Source of the DNA: Drechmeria coniospora
Lineage: Eukaryota > Ascomycota > Sordariomycetes > Hypocreales > Ophiocordycipitaceae
Length of the DNA stretch: 64,000 bases
Direction: 5' to 3'
Assembly (NCBI RefSeq): GCF_001625195.1
Contig: NC_054391.1
Span: forward strand, 4,661,157 to 4,725,156
Shown: piece after piece, positions 1 to 13,589 of the stretch
How positions within the stretch are numbered: position 1 is the first letter of the stretch
Layout: each line of letters begins with the position of its first letter
Position numbers and translations under genes: made by a program
The notes under the pieces: model-generated
What the model was told of the DNA's origin: nothing
What the model saw: only the letters and a program-made list of their open reading frames with translations
Databases searched by the model: none

Positions 1-1140
1 GCATGCGTGGAATACAGCACTGTACAGTACGTTCCCTGCGTTGCCAACCTGCTGTACTAACGCTTCCACCAGCAACGCAAACCTCGTGCTTGTACGGAGC
101 ACAACCAGCCCTAGCCGTCAGTCCTTTACCAGATGCAACGGCAGGTGCCATTCCTACTTGTGCATTGGCACTCGTGAGCTGTGCAAGGGTCGATGGAGAT
201 GCTGCCAGAGGAGCTGGAGTCGGGGGTTACGGCTCGTCATGAGGGCCGGACACGTACCGTGCCGCCGAGCGCACATGTACTCCGTACGAGCTGCACTGAG
301 GGTACACCGACAAGTGCAACTACAGTACATGTACACTTGCTGCACATGTACGGAGTACGGTGAATGCGCCTGTTCGTCCATGAGCGGACGCGCGCGTCCA
401 TCGTGACCCAGCACTGAACAGTACTTGCTTGCACGGAGAACGGGGTACTGCACATGCGAGTACTTGCAGTGCTGTATGTAGACGGAGCGCTTGGGTGTCG
501 TTCCCAGCTGGCCATGGCCACTCCCTGCCGCACCCCCTCCGCCTCCGCTTCCTCCACCTCTTCCCTGCCCTTTCCCCTCCCTACCCACCTTTACCCCAGA
601 TTCGGCTGCTGTTCTCGAAAGATGGGCCCTGCCAGCACGCCTTTACGTCTCCGTCATGCTGCTCGCACATGCACGAGTGCAAGCCTGGTTCCTCGCACGC
701 CAGCCACCGCTGACGGCGAAGACGGCCGGTATGATTCGAGAACGAGCATGGTGCGCCTGCGCGTCTGGAGCCGCAGGGAAGCCGGGGCGGCCTCGTCCTT
801 GCGAGGCAGGTCGATGCTGGCACGGATGAGCAGGGACGACGATGCGGAAAAGACCCGTACCCGGGCTCGTGCTCGCGCGGCAGGCGGCGATGCTCATGGC
901 CACCCGCCTCTGTGCAACTACGTACTCTCGTGGGCAGGCGCAGGTCCGGGTGCGAGCACGAGGGAGCGACGGACGGACAGTACAGCGTCGTCGTGGACGG
1001 CGTGTCGGATCGACGTGATCAGCCGTCGCTTGTGACGTGCGACAGCCTCGCAGGCGACGGCTACGATTGTCGGAAACGGCTGGCCGTTTGGTTGGTTGCC
1101 TTGACGAGATGGCTGGGTTCGATATCAACAATACATGGGC

Positions 1141-1170
1141 AAATAATGGCAAATAATGGCAAATAATGGC
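1141..1170. repeat. Tandem repeat, 3 x 10 bp (AAATAATGGC)
   Basis: Three exact copies of AAATAATGGC, followed to about 1240 by looser variants built on ATAAA and AAGGC. They form a ~110-bp AT-rich patch in otherwise GC-rich DNA. Confidence 0.9.
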
Positions 1171-3061
1171 ACATAAATGCACGATAAAAAAGGCAATACT
1201 TAAAGGCACCATAAATAAAGGCAGAATAGAATAAAACAATGCTGCCCATTCGACTGTTTCACGGCGACCTTGCCTCCTCCCTGCAGCAAAGGATGCTTCC
1301 GTTCGGCCATGGCATTCTGCTCGCATCCTGTCTCAATTCGAGCCACACCCTCCTTCATCAAGACCTCGACCCGGTCGCTAATCGCGATCCGAGTTTTGCG
1401 TGGAAAGGTGGCTGGCTGGTTGGTCGGTTGGCCACAGCGGGTGGTGCGGTGGCTCAGTCGCCACCAAAGGCAGGCATTGCTAAGGGACGCGGCTTCAGGG
1501 GGCTTCGCGAATGCAGTGAGTGCAGTGCGTGCACTTGTGATGGCGAGTGCATGTGAAGGTGCGACATTGCATGCAGTAATTACACCAGCACGGTACGCAC
1601 TGCACGAGTGGGCACTAGGGGTGCTAGCACATACCTACGGCGCTGCCGCCTCTGCAGGCGTACAGGCGCTCCTGGCGAGGGCGGCTGGAATCCATGACAA
1701 TCGGCGGCCCGTTCAACGTCTCCCTCGATCTCATTCCATCCGTCACCGTGCTGCTCCGCCTCTCCGAAACCTTCCATGCGGAGTTGCGATCGAGGCGATG
1801 GGCAAGAGGGTGGGTGGCAAGTTGCCGATTTGAGTCATGAAACGTCGTGCCACGGCCGCGCTCGCTCGCCCTCTCGCTCACCCTCTCGCGCGTCCGCCCA
1901 CTCCTCACTGCGCACGCTCGGCTCATCGGCGACCACCCACGTGCTTGGACAGATTCGAGTGCTCACCCATCCTTGCCGCTGCACTCGGATGGCACGTCTC
2001 TGGCCTTTTCGGCAACACCCCGGGAGTGCTGCGGAGCAGGGACCGGGTGCGTCGCATTTCACCGCGTGCCTGGGACCGGACGGCTGCTGCGTCAAGGGAA
2101 CGCGTATGGATGCGATGGGCGCCCGACGACGGCGCCGAGCATGACATGACACCCTCTCGAGGCTGGATCACAAAGTTTGCTAGCTAGGAAATAGCTCACG
2201 GCTCGCCCTCAGCTGTGGTGCGTCGAACGTACGAGACCGAGGAGACTGCTCATCGTGGCAGCGCGCGATTTGTGAGAGGTGATAGCGCCGCCAGCAGTGC
2301 CAACCGCACGCGCGCGCGCCCCCTCACGCCTTGACACCTTGACGCCGTATTACCTCTGGCTTCCCTCTCCCGTCTCCCGCTCCCCTTTCTCGCACCAATT
2401 CCCAATCCCTCGGGTGGAAGGGGGGGGGGGGGGCAGGCGACGAAGCGGCTAGCCGGCGCACCATACCAACGCGTGCGCACCGGGCAGCGGCCCATCTTTC
2501 GGGGACGACGCCAGGTCCAAGCCGGAAGATTCATGGTCGGCGGCGGGAGCGCCTGGGCGTGCCTTTGGCGCCTCAAGCCGAACATTATCGGAGACGCACA
2601 AAGGATGAACGACGACGAGCGATCCGGGGCACGGACGGACGTGACGGGGGACGGCTCGGCAGTGGTCAGCAGGGTTCCCTGCCATGGGCAAGCTCCTCGT
2701 CGCCGCCAACAACGGGTTGCGAGGACGGTCACGGTGGGTTAGCGGTCGGGTCTTGTGCAGCGTGCGGAGCGGCGTGCCGGGACCACTGCAGCGCAGAGCA
2801 TCAGCGGTACCAGCACGGTTGGGTGTGCGTACTAGGTACTAAGGGAAGGCCGCCGTGGGCACCTGGCGCCGTCGCAACCAGCGGACGCGCCAGCACCCTC
2901 GGCGCTCTCGGGGCGGCCAGCCAAGCAATATAGCGCTTGCACCTCCTAGGGCTCGTACCTGGCCACTAGCGGTGGTCTGGTGCGTTCGGCCCGTGGCGGC
3001 CGTCCACCAGATGGTCAGATGCGTGCTAGCACCGGACTAGGCGCAAGACTCGCCCACGTAT

Positions 3062-3100
<39 letters not shown>
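3062..3100. repeat. Microsatellite (TCG)13
   Basis: Thirteen uninterrupted TCG triplets. No supported gene covers them, so this is treated as a non-coding trinucleotide microsatellite. Confidence 0.95.
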
Positions 3101-3101
<1 letters not shown>

Positions 3102-6100
3102 ACGAGAGCTCGCGGGCAAGACTACTAGGTACCCAGTAGCCATTGCGCTGCTGCTGGGTGCCAGTTATGTGCCCAGGGGTTGGTTGTACCCGGTCCAGCT
3201 GGACCCCGTGTCGCCTCTCTCCCTGGTGGCGAATACTAGTCAGTAATTACTACTCCGCAAGTAGACCTGCTCTGCACCGGCACGGTGCTTACGAATATGC
3301 GAGAACTGACCGGCCAGTACGGAGCAAGCACGGAGCGCATGGAGATGCCGACCATGCCAAGGCAGTGCGTGCCCTTGTCGAGGTGCAGAAAGTGGAAATG
3401 CAGGCGCCTGTCGCTGTCGCCGGGCAAGCATCGTCCCAACGTCGGTGGTGAGGGAAGCAACTTTTGGCGGGAAAAGAAACGGTGCTGCACAGCGTAATAC
3501 TTGCTGCAAGTGTTGTACAGTACATCTACTTGTCGTACAGTGCTTGCTCGCTACAGAATACTAGTACTCTTCACAGTACCTGCTGCTCGGTACGCACTCT
3601 GTACATGTACTTGCGCGTGCAGCCACGACGGACAGGTCGACGGGGGTATTCAACTCCTGCAGGTCCTTCTCCAGGGCTAATACAGCCTACTGGTGACTGC
3701 CTGCGTGCTCCGTGGTACCTGGGCGTCGGTGGGTACGGCGCAGCGTTGCCCTGCGTTCGCCCGTTCCCGTAGCGCTTGTGACGCAACGCACCCACGCCCG
3801 TCAGCAACGGCTGCTGCCAGTGCCGCCCGCCTTGCCCCCCTCCCTCTTCGACCTTGCAAACGCTCGCACTCTCCAAAAGCAAGGGCATGGAGGGGCTCGG
3901 GGCGCCAGCGGCTTTGGAGGAACATGATGACCTTTCCACCCACCTCGGCGGCGACGGAGAGTGCGCTGGCAAGCTGCGGAAAGCTGAACTGGCAGCCACG
4001 GTGTGCCGCTGCATGCGCATGCACTGTATGCATGTATGGGTGCACGGGCGGCGAAAACGCAAAGCACGCACAGGTACACCTAGGCAGCAGGCGTAGCAGG
4101 TGCCGCACGCAGAGCAGAGGAATCCCCAGTCGGTCGGTTGGTGCGGGCGCCGCATCTGGCCACGCAGCACGTAATACTTGTATGCGTCGACGAGCCAACA
4201 CGGGGCCCAGGCTCGGGGGGTTCGCGCTGGCCGCTCGCTCCTCGCGGCGGCATCTTCATCAGCCGTCGGCTCCCTTGGCTCGCCGCTGCATTCGCTTTCC
4301 CCTTCCGTCCGCCGACGGGGACCCGAAAGGGAAAGGCAGCATTTCCCCGAGGGGACAAAAGCAACGGCTCGAGAGACAGCCACTCGCTAGCCCTGTCTCT
4401 CACGACCGAATGCCGCCAGGCCGGGGAGCTGTCCCGCGGTGATTTGATCTGTCACAACGGACCGGGGCAGCATCAAGCCAACGGCCATCGTTCCAGTCGC
4501 TCGGGCTGGCTGATGATCGAGCTGGACCGGCGGCGCGGGTGTCATTTTGCGCGGCCGCGAGCACGCCCCTTGCGCCGCCATTCCAGCCTGTGTAGGTGCA
4601 AGCCCGGATAGGGAGCGCTGTGTGGGTGGCTTCGGCGATGAGTGAGTACAGTACGGAGTACATGCACGGGCAGTTAGGTGTGCTCGGTACGGAGTACTCT
4701 GTAGAGTGAGGAATACTTATTTGGTGGGTATTAATGGATGCCACAACACTACTCACGCTGTACAGTACTACACGTGCAACGTACGGAGTACACTGCGACG
4801 TACGGAGTACACTGCAACGTACCTAGTACAGAGTACCTAGTACTCTGTAAGTTCTCCGTACAGCACTCCGTACCGTACAAGTAAACGAATCTCCGTCTCG
4901 CACGGCACTATTACTTGTACCTGGCTGTAATACATACGGCACCAAGCGATTGCGTGTACTACTTAAGTATACTCCGTAGACAAGTGCAATTACCTGCTCG
5001 CACGGCACTAGGTGTACATGTACGAGTACACACTCGTACTGACAGCGTACTTGCTACGACAACGCGCCATCCATTACCGCGATCAAGGGGTGCGTCCGCC
5101 ATCTACGGGGGCGCTGCCACCGGCGCCGCCCTTGGACGCACGACAGCCGCGACGCTCGTCCTCCTTCACTCATCCCAGGCAACACGTACCGCCACGCACT
5201 CTTTCCTCGGCCAGTGGCTGTGCCGTGACTTGAGAGAAAACGCAATTCGGTCGATCTCGGCGTGGCACGTCGCGGGTGCTCATGCCCAGCTGGGCGCGGA
5301 GCGCTGGGAGCACGACCGTTGGTCCCGGCGGTGGGCGGCCTCCCCTCCCCTCCACGGCATTAGGGCTCCTCGCCACCCACCCAACCAGCGGTCCCGCCAA
5401 CCCGGGGCAGCCCTGCGACGGCTGAGCCCCGGCCGCGAGCGAGCGATGTGTGCTGGGGATGGCAGGAGGCGCCATGGTCTGAGTGTCGAGCACGCTTTCG
5501 GGGAGCGCGTCCGTCGAGGCAGGGAGCGGGGGAGAGGGGGGGGGAGTCGAGGAATCAAGCTGCGCACCGAGGGTCCGCACACGGTTGGATTTGCATACGA
5601 GGACTCCGTACTCGGTGCACGCAAGTGCATGCGACCATGAACGAAAGCGCACAGTAGGCGTGCTCCTAGAAGTGCGTGCCCTCGCACACGCAAGTGCTGG
5701 ACGTGTACGGGCGTGTGATGGGTGAGCAAGCAGCATGGAAGAAGAAAGTTGGGAGGCGTGTGGCTGCTGGATCACTTCCCATTCGCCGGGCAGACCTCAT
5801 GTGACCTGCTGACCCATCGAGGTTTCTTGCCACAATCGCCGTGGCTGAAGCACAGCACTGCGCCGCGCTGCTCGGGTCCAGGTCTCGAGGGAAGATGTCC
5901 GACCGAGACGAGACAGAGACGGAGACGGCGCGTACAAGTACAGGAACTTGCTCGTACGGAGAACTTGTACGGAAATGCACTACTTGTACGGATACATGTA
6001 TCAGCACTCCGCGTACCGGTACTTTTACGCCTACTACCGCCGCCGTGCTGCAGCATGCCATTACCGTGACTAGCACGGAGTACAGTACAGAGTACTTGCA

Positions 6101-7170
6101 AGCACTGAATAATACTTGCACTGCAGTGTGGATGGACAGGAAATGCCAGCACTTGCTCACCCCTCAAGCAATAATACAGCGCTTACAGTCAACAAGTAAA
6201 TAGTTGTACTCCGTACGCCTCCTACAGTACTATAATTATTACTTGTAGTCCACCCAAGCAGGCCGCACCCCGTACTCCCTCCCCACTGGCGGCAAGTGCA
6301 TCGACTTGTAGTTCGGCACTCCCCCGTATCGGTACTCGCCCTCGCACGTGCCATGGCCGGAGATGACGGTACCTGCACATCCGCCGAGCAGAGCATGACG
6401 CAAGAGGCAGCCGAACGGAAAGCAAAGGGCGGCCACGCTCGTCGGCATGGACAGACATGCTTGAACAAGGCGTCGATCTGTCGAGCCCACCGGCATAGGT
6501 CTGCATGCGTACACGGGCACCGTACCGCGCGCTCGTCCCCACGCCGCGCTCGTACTCGCATGACGAATGCCCCGAGCTCATGGTGCACTGGCTGCTGCTC
6601 TCTGCTAGGTGTGCTTGCGTGCGTGCATGGCCGTTGGCTGGGATTGCTCGCCGAAAGGGCATGACACATAATACTTAGTAATGTGCACCGTCTGTCTCGT
6701 CCGTCCAACGCGCACCCTCCCCTCCCGCTCCACCTCATTTCCAACCCCCAGACCGAGTTCCAGGAATCCAGCAAGAGGCGGCGGGCTAGCGACGCGGGGA
6801 ACCAGGGGCCGGCGGTGCCGCGGCGCCACCCGTCGCCACGCTGGCCTCGGCGGTGCCGTCCATCTGCGCATCTGCGCATTGCGTCCGGCGTCCGCCTCCA
6901 TCCTCCATCCGCACGCACGGTTGCGCCCACCACGACCGCAGGCGCGGGCGGCGGGCATGCGTCGCGCGCCAAGGGAGCGCCGGGAACCATTCGGAGCCTC
7001 GTTCCCCGGGTGCGGAAGCGGGACGAATGGTAGGGAACGGAGGAGCCGGCGAACCCTGGCCGGAAGCGACATTTCCCACCCCAAGGTGCGCGTCCGATTC
7101 CCCGACAAAAGAAATACCGCGTGGCGAGGCGAGGGAGTCGTGCGTGCTCCGTGCTCCGTTCTGCATGCGT

Positions 7171-7254
7171 TGTGCTCCATGCTTTGTGCTCCGTGCTTTG
7201 TGCTCCGTGCTTTGCGCTCCATGCTTTGCGCTCCATGCTTGGTGCTCCATGCTT
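7171..7254. repeat. Minisatellite, 6 x 14 bp
   Basis: Six 14-bp units of the form TGYGCTCCRTGCTT. The variable positions are bases 3 and 9 and the first base of the last unit. Degenerate half-units precede the array from about 7143. Confidence 0.9.
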
Positions 7255-8482
7255 CGTCCTCGTGCCTGCGTCACATTGGCGAGACGCTTGCTCGTTTGCG
7301 CTCGCGCAGAGTACCGTCGGCGCCAATGGAACCGTGACCTCACTCGGCGCCAGAGTGTCTTCCATCTTTCTATACAACCGCCGCCTACCACCTACCATGC
7401 AATGCGCCCGGCGTTGCGTGTGCGTGCGGTGGAACCACCGTCCAGCGGGTGCATCCAAGCACTCGCATACGACCTCTCGCCTGCACGGGCGTTCCATGCA
7501 GGCGCGCGCGAGCAGGTCATGTCACGACCTCGTCGTGCCTTGTTCATCCGCAGATGCCGTCACCGTCCCTCGGGCCATGGTGGATTCTGCCCCTCGAGGT
7601 TCGTAAAGGCGCACATCGCATCGCAGGACGCATCGTGCTTCGGTACCCGTCGCTCGCCCATCCGGTCACCATGCACCCATCCTTGCACTCGCCCATCCGC
7701 TGACGCACGACGCTTCCGGAAAAGGGCCCGTTCCATTCGTCGTCGGGGAACCTCACCCTCACGGCGGCCGTTTCATGGGCGCCGTGTCAATCGACCATGA
7801 GCGCTGGCCTGTCCGCACAAGCACTCCGAACTCATTGTACAAGTACTCCGTAGTCACTGTGCAAGTGCTTCGTACTCACTGTACAAGTGCTTCGTACTCA
7901 CTGTACTGTACAAGTTACAAGTCCCCCGTACTCATTGCACTCCGTAATTACCTACCTAGTACTCACTGCACAAGTACTCCGTACTGTCCACTCTGAAGCC
8001 GTCTCGACCCAGCAGGGCAGCCATGGTCGCTGGCAACGGCAACGGCGGCGGCGGCATCACGGCGGACCGCTGGACGAGACATGCATGGACGACGTCGTGG
8101 CTGTGTCGGCCGGCACCTCCGCCGTCCCGCCGTCTAGGTTCGCGGGCCCGTCTCCCAATGGGCCGTCGATCCCGGCAGGGGGCTGCGATGGAGGCTCGAC
8201 GCATGGTCGAGATGGACGCCTTGCCCTCCCCTGCCCTGCCCGCCTCCGCCTCCGCCGCCGCCGCCGCCCGGTTTCGCCTCGCCGGCGAACGGGGACCCTT
8301 GTCTCGTCTCAGGGCCCGAGGGCCAGCCGGATAAGGGTCGCTTCCGCCGCGCGCCGCTTCGAGTTTCAACGTCGTCGAGCGAACGAATGGATGCATGGAC
8401 GAACCGGTCGAGGACGGGAGAACAAGAAATCCTCCTTGGGCCGCGGCGGATGGGCTGGCCAAGGCTGAAACCGACGAGGCAC

Positions 8483-8528
8483 GGAGGAGGAGAAGGAGGA
8501 GGAGGAGGAGGAGGAGGAGGAGGAGGAG
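8483..8528. repeat. Microsatellite (GGA)n, one interruption
   Basis: A GGA/GAG trinucleotide tract of ~46 bases with one AGAAGG interruption. It lies in the gene desert and no supported gene covers it. Confidence 0.9.
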
Positions 8529-9676
8529 TCCATCCCCCCTCTCCCCTTCCTTTTCTCTCCTGGGGCCGACGGCGCTCGGGGAAAAGCAAAACATTCCAGC
8601 GACGATGCCCTTGGGCGGTCACGGGGCGAGGTGCGCAGCGCGAGCGGCCACGACGATGCGCTGGCGGGCCCCGTAGCTTGGGGCGCGGGGCAGCCGTCCA
8701 GGTGACCAGGGCCCGCGCCGCAGTGCTGGACCCTCTGGGGACGTGACCAGAGCCGCCGCTGCGCTGGACCGACAGGAGCAACAGCCGAAGCGGGCCGGGC
8801 GGTGTGCCGAACGAGGGCTTGCACGACACGAGCTCTGACTGCCCGTGCTGTTTGCGGCGTCCTGGTCGCAGTGACGACGCTGCACTGTTCTGTACGGACC
8901 ACCAGCGCTGTTGGTCATTCCGTCCGATCATTTTGCTGTACCTAATGAACTGCCAACTAACAGATACCTAGGAGTTAAGTTGGCAATAATCTAGTACCCT
9001 ACGGCGTGGAACACTACTAACCTACCTAGTACCTAGTACATAGCACCTACTGGGTACTAAGGTACTGTACCTAGTAATTACACAGCAGACCCTGTTACCA
9101 CCGCAGACACTGCAGACACTGCAGCGGACACTAATTGTACAGCGGAGTCTAGCTAGCTACACGACGAGTACAGCACTTCTTGCTGAACAAGTACTTGCGT
9201 GTGTTGTACATGCATGTAAGTACCTAGTAGTTATAACTACGGAGTACTGTACGAGTACTGTACATGCACATGCAGAGCACTCCATACTTGCACGGTACTC
9301 TGGAATACATGTACAACAACGCAGTACTCCGCACTCATCATGTCAATATACTTACACCTACAGTATGTAAAGGCAAGTACTTACGTACTCCATATGTGCA
9401 AGTATTATCAACATCACTTACACCTACTCCGTACAGACTGCAGGAGTACTTGTACTTTTGAATTGTCAGAGTGCAAGTAGAGGGAAGCGAACCACGGTAT
9501 TCCTTGCAATGCAATGCTGTACTTACAGTACTAACGTTACGAGTACCCCGTACCTGGGGAATGACAGGCTCTCGACCTCACCGCACGCATGTTCACGTTC
9601 GCTGGCAAAGCAAATGCGTTTTACTCTTGTCCTTGGCTGTTCCCGGAAGTGTGCGCCTTTACGCCGAGACCTGGAC

Positions 9677-9802
9677 CTCATGTCCAAGCCTACGGCCCTC
9701 ATGTCCAAGCCTACGGCCCTCATGTCCAAGCCTACGGCCCTCATGTCCAAGCCGACGACCCTCATGTCCAAGCCGACGGCCCTCTAGTCCAAGCCGACGG
9801 CC
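9677..9802. repeat. Minisatellite, 6 x 21 bp
   Basis: Six contiguous 21-bp units, each CTCATGTCCAAG followed by CC(T/G)ACG(G/A)CC. Units 1-3 carry CCTACG and units 4-6 carry CCGACG; unit 6 has CTCTAG in place of CTCATG. The period is a multiple of three, so frames on both strands stay open across it; this explains the long open frames here without needing a gene. Confidence 0.95.
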
Positions 9803-12800
9803 CTCGCTGCCCACCTGACGACTCTGCGCCGGACCCTCTGCTGCGTTGGCACGACCGCTTGGCCTCGCTCCGAGGGGGCCTCGGACGGCGGCCTCGGACG
9901 GCGTCGAGCGCGCGCATGCACGACGGTCATTCCGCTCCCAGCCTGCCTCGCCCTCGACCCGTACGTGCCCGGCAGCAGGTGCGCCGTTCGTCGATGGTTC
10001 GCACCGCTGCCGTGCCTCATGATCGCCTCGGGCCCGCCTCGCGTGTGCGCTGGCGGTCAGCCAGAGGAATGGCGGCGCGAGCGTCCTCGTCGTCGTCGAC
10101 GCAAGCTGCCGCCCCCAAGGCGCTCCGAGCTCATCCGCGCAGCGTGCAGGCCGTCGTCACCGCCCGCGCCCACCCCGCCGCCGCCGACTTCCATCAGGGG
10201 AACGGCGTGGGCGGCAGAGGCGGAGAGGAGAGGTGGCCGAGGGGAGAGGCGGTCGATGAAAGCGGCGTGGTGCGTCGGTCGCTGGCGTCAGCTGGACGGT
10301 GCGCTGGAGCCACTGGAAGCGTGGCCTCTCCAGGGGTCGCACCCTCGCCCCAGCGGCCCCCAAGCCTGGCCGATCCGCCGCGAGGGGTGCGGGGTGAGGG
10401 GAGGGGTGGGGAAAGCTCGCGGCCTGCCTCACCAAGGTTTCCGAGGTACAACCACGAGCCATTCTGTCTGTCCCCCGGCTCGGCCTCGGTGCAGTGCTTC
10501 GTGGGCGCGCAGGACTCGAGGCCGTCGTCGACGGCACATGCACGCCGTGCGGCCTGCCACGCCCAAGTTCAGGTGCCGCACGCGCCGGAGCATGTGCAGG
10601 TGCTGCGAGTGCAGATGCTGCGAGTGCAGGTGCTGAGAGCTGAGTGCAGGTGCTGAGCTGAGTGCTGGTGCTGAGAGTGCGGTGGCTGCGCGGGCGATGG
10701 TGGGACGAGTTACGGAATGCCGAGTGCTTGTAAGTACAGTCGCTTGACAAAAGTGACGATTCAGTTTTGGTAGCGCTACTTCTACAAATTGAATCGACAT
10801 TTTTGCCACCCCACTGTGCCTCGATGGCCTGTGCATGCACTGTACTTACTTCCTTTCTTCGATGGCCTGTGCCCCCATGGCGAGCACGAGTAGTACGCGG
10901 CACCGGTACACGCCCGCCGATAGAGGAATGCGTCATGCGTGCGGTAATTCCCACGGCAATGGTACCGAGCGACGTATCGGCCACCGAGTACCCGACGCGC
11001 ATGGCCCGTCGGCGACTCGAAAGGTCCTCCAAATCCATGGTGCCATCATGCGTGCTCGCGACGAAACGGAGCCAAGGCGCACGTCGGACGGGCCATCGCT
11101 CGTCTCGACGCCGTCGTCAGGCCTGTCCTCGGTCTCGTGGACGGCGTGAGGTGGATGAATCAGGAAGCCCCTCGTCGGGAGGCAACGTTTGCCCTGCGAG
11201 AGGACACGACCGAGCACGCGGCCGGCCTCGTCGCTGGTACGTGCGCCGCGCGGTAGTGGGAGGGAGGGGCAGCCGTGACTCGTGCTGGCCGCCTAGGACA
11301 CCGCTCCTGGGTGCCCGTCACCCACTCGCATGAGGCCGCCGAGCCCTTTCGCATCGCACTCTGGCCAGCCGAGCGAAGCATGGGCGACAACCGCCGGTCA
11401 TGTGACGGACGGCCTGTCACGACGAGCCGAGAGGGTGGGAGGGTGTTGCGGCCGCCTCATCCCGCTCTCGGCCGCCGCAGCATGTGCTGTCCCTGCGACG
11501 GCGGCGGCACCGAAACCGACACCGCGAGGCGAGCCAAGGCAAAGCAGAGCAGAGCGAGGCGAGGCGAGGAGACGCATGATGAAAACGGCGCCATCTCATT
11601 CGGCCTCCCTTCCCTTCCCTTCCCTTCCCTACCCTTCCACTCTCCCGGCAGGCCGGCTCAGGGCAGAGCACGCACTCCGTTTTGCCCTTCGGCCGTGCTG
11701 GCGTCGGCGGCAAGAAATTTCGAGGCCTCCTCGTGACCTTCCCGCTTGCCGTCCTCGTAACCTTGACCTTTGCGAGCAGCCGCGTCTGCTGGGCGCCACC
11801 GAGCGAGGAGACGGTCGGATTGACGGACTGACGGACGCTGACGGATGCTGACGGCCGCTGACGGAATGCTTGCCTGCCCGCCTGCTTGCCCGCCCGCCTG
11901 CACGCCCGCCTGCCTGCCTCACCGACTGCCCGACGGCGACGGTCGGACCGCGAAACCCCATCGTGGCCTGCCCAGTCTACCGAGGCGCAGGCGCAGGCGC
12001 AGGCACCGTCACGGGTGGCATGGAAGCCGATAGAAGCGCAAACGGCTGCCGTCATCGTCCGCCTGCCTGGCTTGGGCCTCGACGACGAAACGCAGGGCTT
12101 GGGCTCGGCACCCTCTGTGCGGGAGCCGGACGGGACGCAATCGTCGAAAGGGCCGTCACATGACGGCTGAGCTGTTGCCCCAAAACCTCCAGCAACTGCC
12201 ACCCGCTTCGGCGCGAGTCCTCGGGGCCATGCTCTCTCGCCCTCCTGCGTGGCCTCGCCCGCCCTCGCCACAGGGCTGCATGCGAGTGCCCCGTGCCGAT
12301 TCAGGGCCTCCGCCGCTGCGACAGACGACGTCCCAGAGCGGACGGGACGGAGGCGATATGCCCCCAAGCGGCTTAGCGTCTCTCCGGAGCGCTATGCGCT
12401 TTGCGGCAGTATTTCCCACCGCTCCTCCCGGATCCCGAGCGAGTAGTACCCCTTGTGGAAAAGCGCGATTCGGGCCACCTGGTCAGCTGGTGGGAGGCAA
12501 AACCAACCATCATCCGCCCCCCTCGAGCCTTGTTGGTGACCCGTCATCACTGCTTGTGCTGGCCTGTGGTGGGACTCCGGGCCTGGAATTGCAGCGCCGA
12601 CTGCCCATCCCACCCAGCGGCGCCGCCGGTGTTGTCCCTGGCCTATGCGCACACCTCCGTGGTACATGACACCCACCAAAGTACCTGCTCACCTCTCCCC
12701 ACGCCCCACGCCCCACGCCCCGCACCCCCCCGTCCTCTCCCCACGCCCCTCTCCTCTCTCTCAAAGGCTTCTCCGGTGCCTTTGTGAGTACAGGTACATG

Positions 12801-13589
12801 TCCCCGTGCGGGGCGTCCCTGCTGCTGCCGTGTACTGGTACCTGCACCCTAATCATGCTCGTAACCGCACGCCTGCGCCTTGTACCTTGTACCTTGTACC
12901 AGCTGCGCTTCCGTACTTAGGTAAGTACGCAAATTTTCGTACTGGCCCTTGCTTCCTTCCTTGTCTTCGTTTAGCCCCAGAGTTACACCGTGGCCTGCTG
13001 GATGGCTCCCCGTACACCCCCACCGTGATTGATCTTTTCTTCACGCCCCCCCCATCCCACCCACCCATCCATCATCCCCTCGCACCTCTGCCAAACACCA
13101 TCAACCTTAATAACTACATCGCCTTCCCCGGACGCACATCCGTCGCCATCCTCCCTCTCATCCATCTCCATCTCCAACTCCAGCTCCATCCTTCCTCCAC
13201 ATCCGCCTACCGGGCCACCTGACGACGGTTTCCGAGCACCATCGACCTACGAGTGCTTGATCGAGGCCGCCCTTCGAACTCGCCCTGCCCTCGTCCGTAA
13301 CGTCGACGAGCAGCTCCCACCAGTCCCCAACGCCGTCCCTGCCGAGCGACGGCTCGCACCCATCCGACGATACAGCACCTCCCTTGGGCGCCGTCGACCC
13401 TTCCACCCACCGCGCCCGCCGTCCCGTTGCGGGAACCGGCCATCCCCTCCTCGCCACCCAAGTCTACGGGAACACGCCGCCAGGCGGAAGATTTCGAGCG
13501 CACCGCCGCTCCTGCTGCCACGTTGGCACGCCTCACGCTCCTCCCGCCCTGGTCACCCTCGCCAGCTCGACCGCTCGAGTTTCACAGCG

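Larger units (their letters stand above)
1..13589. other. GC-rich gene desert, left end of window
   Basis: No convincing gene is visible. Many long open frames exist on both strands, but they overlap each other, have low-complexity Arg/Pro/Ser/Ala-rich products and show no recognisable domain, as expected in stop-poor GC-rich DNA. The stretch holds short tandem repeats (annotated separately), a 14-base G run at 2420-2433, CT- and CG-rich simple sequence (around 11600-11640 and 11870-11930), and many GTAC-containing words such as TACGGAGTAC, GTACTTGTAC and TACTCCGTAC (for example 350-360, 4640-4870, 7830-7990, 9170-9440). The last ~600 bases (12960-13589) are pyrimidine-rich and look like the promoter and 5' leader of the gene starting at 13590. 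No transposase or reverse-transcriptase remnant was recognised. Confidence 0.7.

Noticed and set aside
2420..2433. Long G runs (also 23305-23317 and 61028-61040) as functional quadruplex sites
   Set aside because: Single uninterrupted homopolymers, whose length may also be a sequencing artefact; no second or third run nearby to form a defined quadruplex.
6157..7497. 446-codon open frame on the minus strand
   Set aside because: Low-complexity product, runs through the 14-bp minisatellite, overlaps equally long frames on the other strand and has no family motif. Best explained by GC-rich, stop-poor sequence.
7171..9802. Tandem repeats as a CRISPR array
   Set aside because: Units are contiguous without unique spacers, and the genome is eukaryotic.
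9458..10656. Overlapping open frames up to 355 codons spanning the 21-bp repeat
   Set aside because: The 21-bp period keeps several frames open at once, giving MSKPTAL or HVQAYGP repeats. No conserved domain or splice structure.
11417..12367. 316-codon minus-strand frame
   Set aside because: Arg/Ala/Gly-rich, crosses simple CT and CG repeats, and alternative frames of similar length lie on the other strand.
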